A stretch of DNA of 64,000 nucleotides from Pseudomonadota bacterium (lineage in GTDB: Bacteria; Pseudomonadota; Gammaproteobacteria; Steroidobacterales; JBCBZW01), in NCBI GenBank assembly GCA_039193195.1, contig JBCCWS010000002.1, forward strand, positions 62,001-126,000, given 5' to 3'. This document shows positions 63,311 through 64,000 of this stretch, piece by piece. Below the pieces are notes generated by a model that saw nothing but the letters and a program-made list of their open reading frames with translations, was not told where the DNA came from and ran no database searches. Numbering within the stretch: the stretch's first letter is position 1; every line of letters starts with the position of its first letter. Position numbers and translations under genes: made by a program.

Positions 63311-64000
63311 ATGCCAGATAACGCCAACGTCGCGAGCACCTCCCTGAAGCGCAACCCGCTCTGGCAGAGCAAGGCCTATTGGATCGCCGTCCTCTACTTC
63401 TCGCAGGGGTTCCCCCTAGGCGTCTTCTACGAAATCCTGCCCGTGTACTTCCGCGATCAGGGCGTGGAGCTTGGCGAGATCGGGTTCTTGAGCCTGCTCG
63501 GTCTGGGCTGGACGCTGAAGTATCTGTGGGCACCGATCGTCGGCCACCTGCGTGGCTTCCGGCACTGGATGTTCGCCGTCGACCTGATCATGGCGGCCCT
63601 GCTCAGCCCCCTCGCCTTCTCCCTGGGCTTCGGGCCCTGGGTGTGGATGATGATCGGCGTGTTTGTGGTCATGTCCGCCACCAACGACATCGCCATCGAC
63701 GCCTACACGATTGAACTGGTCAACAAGCGGGAGCTCGGCGTGGCGAACGGCTTACGCGTGGGATTCTACCGCGCAGGCATGATCGCCGCGGGCTTCGCCC
63801 TGGCCACGCAGGAGTTGATCGGCTGGGCTGGCGTGTACGCCTGCACGTGCGCCTTGTTGGTCCTGTGCGCCTTTGCCTGTCGCCTGGCACCCGCCGAACA
63901 GTCTTTGGCGAAGCCCCCTACCTTGGGCTTATGCGAGGAGCTGCTCACCGTGGTGCGCACGCCCGCGGCGATGGCCTCGGTCATCGCCATGCTCCTTGGC
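63311..64000 (+). CDS. AmpG-like MFS permease, truncated by window edge
   Basis: Open from ATG 63311 (MPDNANVASTSLKRNPLWQS) to the right edge: 230 codons with no stop. Helices are visible in YWIAVLYFSQGFPLGVFYEI, IGFLSLLGLGWTLKYLWAPI and WVWMMIGVFVVMSATNDIAI, and the AmpG motif TNDIAIDAYTIELV (normally TQDIVIDAY) is present. AmpG proteins import anhydromuropeptides; distant homologues import other solutes. The rest lies outside the window. Confidence 0.85.
   Translation, partial: MPDNANVASTSLKRNPLWQSKAYWIAVLYFSQGFPLGVFYEILPVYFRDQGVELGEIGFLSLLGLGWTLKYLWAPIVGHLRGFRHWMFAVDLIMAALLSPLAFSLGFGPWVWMMIGVFVVMSATNDIAIDAYTIELVNKRELGVANGLRVGFYRAGMIAAGFALATQELIGWAGVYACTCALLVLCAFACRLAPAEQSLAKPPTLGLCEELLTVVRTPAAMASVIAMLLG

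Noticed and set aside
63261-63533. 90-codon minus-strand frame opposite the permease
   Set aside because: Antisense to a clear AmpG-like protein and Arg-rich.

Overview
The window is high-GC DNA with tight, overlapping operons. The gene set (a complete type VI secretion system (T6SS) operon, thiS-thiG-trmB, RluE, MarC, an AmpG-like permease) points to a gammaproteobacterium; genus cannot be set from the sequence alone. No rRNA, CRISPR array, insertion sequence or phage module was seen.

Positions 1-22609 hold one long minus-strand T6SS operon, read from high to low coordinates: tssJ, fha, tssK, tssL, tssM, tagF, pppA, tssA, tssB, tssC, tssE, tssF, tssG, tssH/clpV, a sigma-54 activator (vasH-like), and last a large candidate effector cut by the left window edge. 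Most junctions overlap by 1-40 bases. Hcp, VgrG and PAAR genes are absent and must lie elsewhere. Divergent to it (22763-29888) are a LysM lipoprotein with CxC repeats, a TPR lipoprotein plus polysaccharide deacetylase pair, and a membrane Ser/Thr kinase with a 1050-residue extracytoplasmic region. Kinase, FHA protein, PP2C phosphatase and TagF form the expected post-translational control set for this T6SS. The TssJ here has no cysteine at all, so it cannot be a lipoprotein.

Positions 29964-47289 are mostly ordinary chromosome: a class V aminotransferase, a CadC-like winged-helix/TPR regulator, an allene-oxide-cyclase-like secreted protein, GNAT, RluE, an MBL hydrolase, N-formylglutamate amidohydrolase, a membrane protein with a degenerate receiver domain, AlkB, penicillin acylase, a biotin ECF transporter (BioMNY) and tRNA-Gly(CCC).

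Positions 47406-59875 are the accessory part. After a DUF885 peptidase-like protein and an overlooked 48-residue gene come a winged-helix/TIR/TM/TPR protein, an ECF-type sigma factor, a membrane-anchored Asp-box propeller protein, and a 1234-residue protein that joins a TIR domain, a SLOG-like nucleotide-sensor domain, a macro-like domain and a CHAT (caspase-like) protease. That last gene is flanked by AT-rich DNA and followed by an SPFH membrane protein plus an Arc-like repressor behind a perfect 24-bp palindrome. The TIR-SLOG-CHAT protein is the best candidate for an undescribed system: it looks like a Thoeris-type signal generator, sensor and protease killer in one chain.

Positions 59919-64000 return to housekeeping genes: thiS, thiG, trmB, marC, a small acidic protein, a Rieske protein and the start of an AmpG-like permease cut by the right edge.
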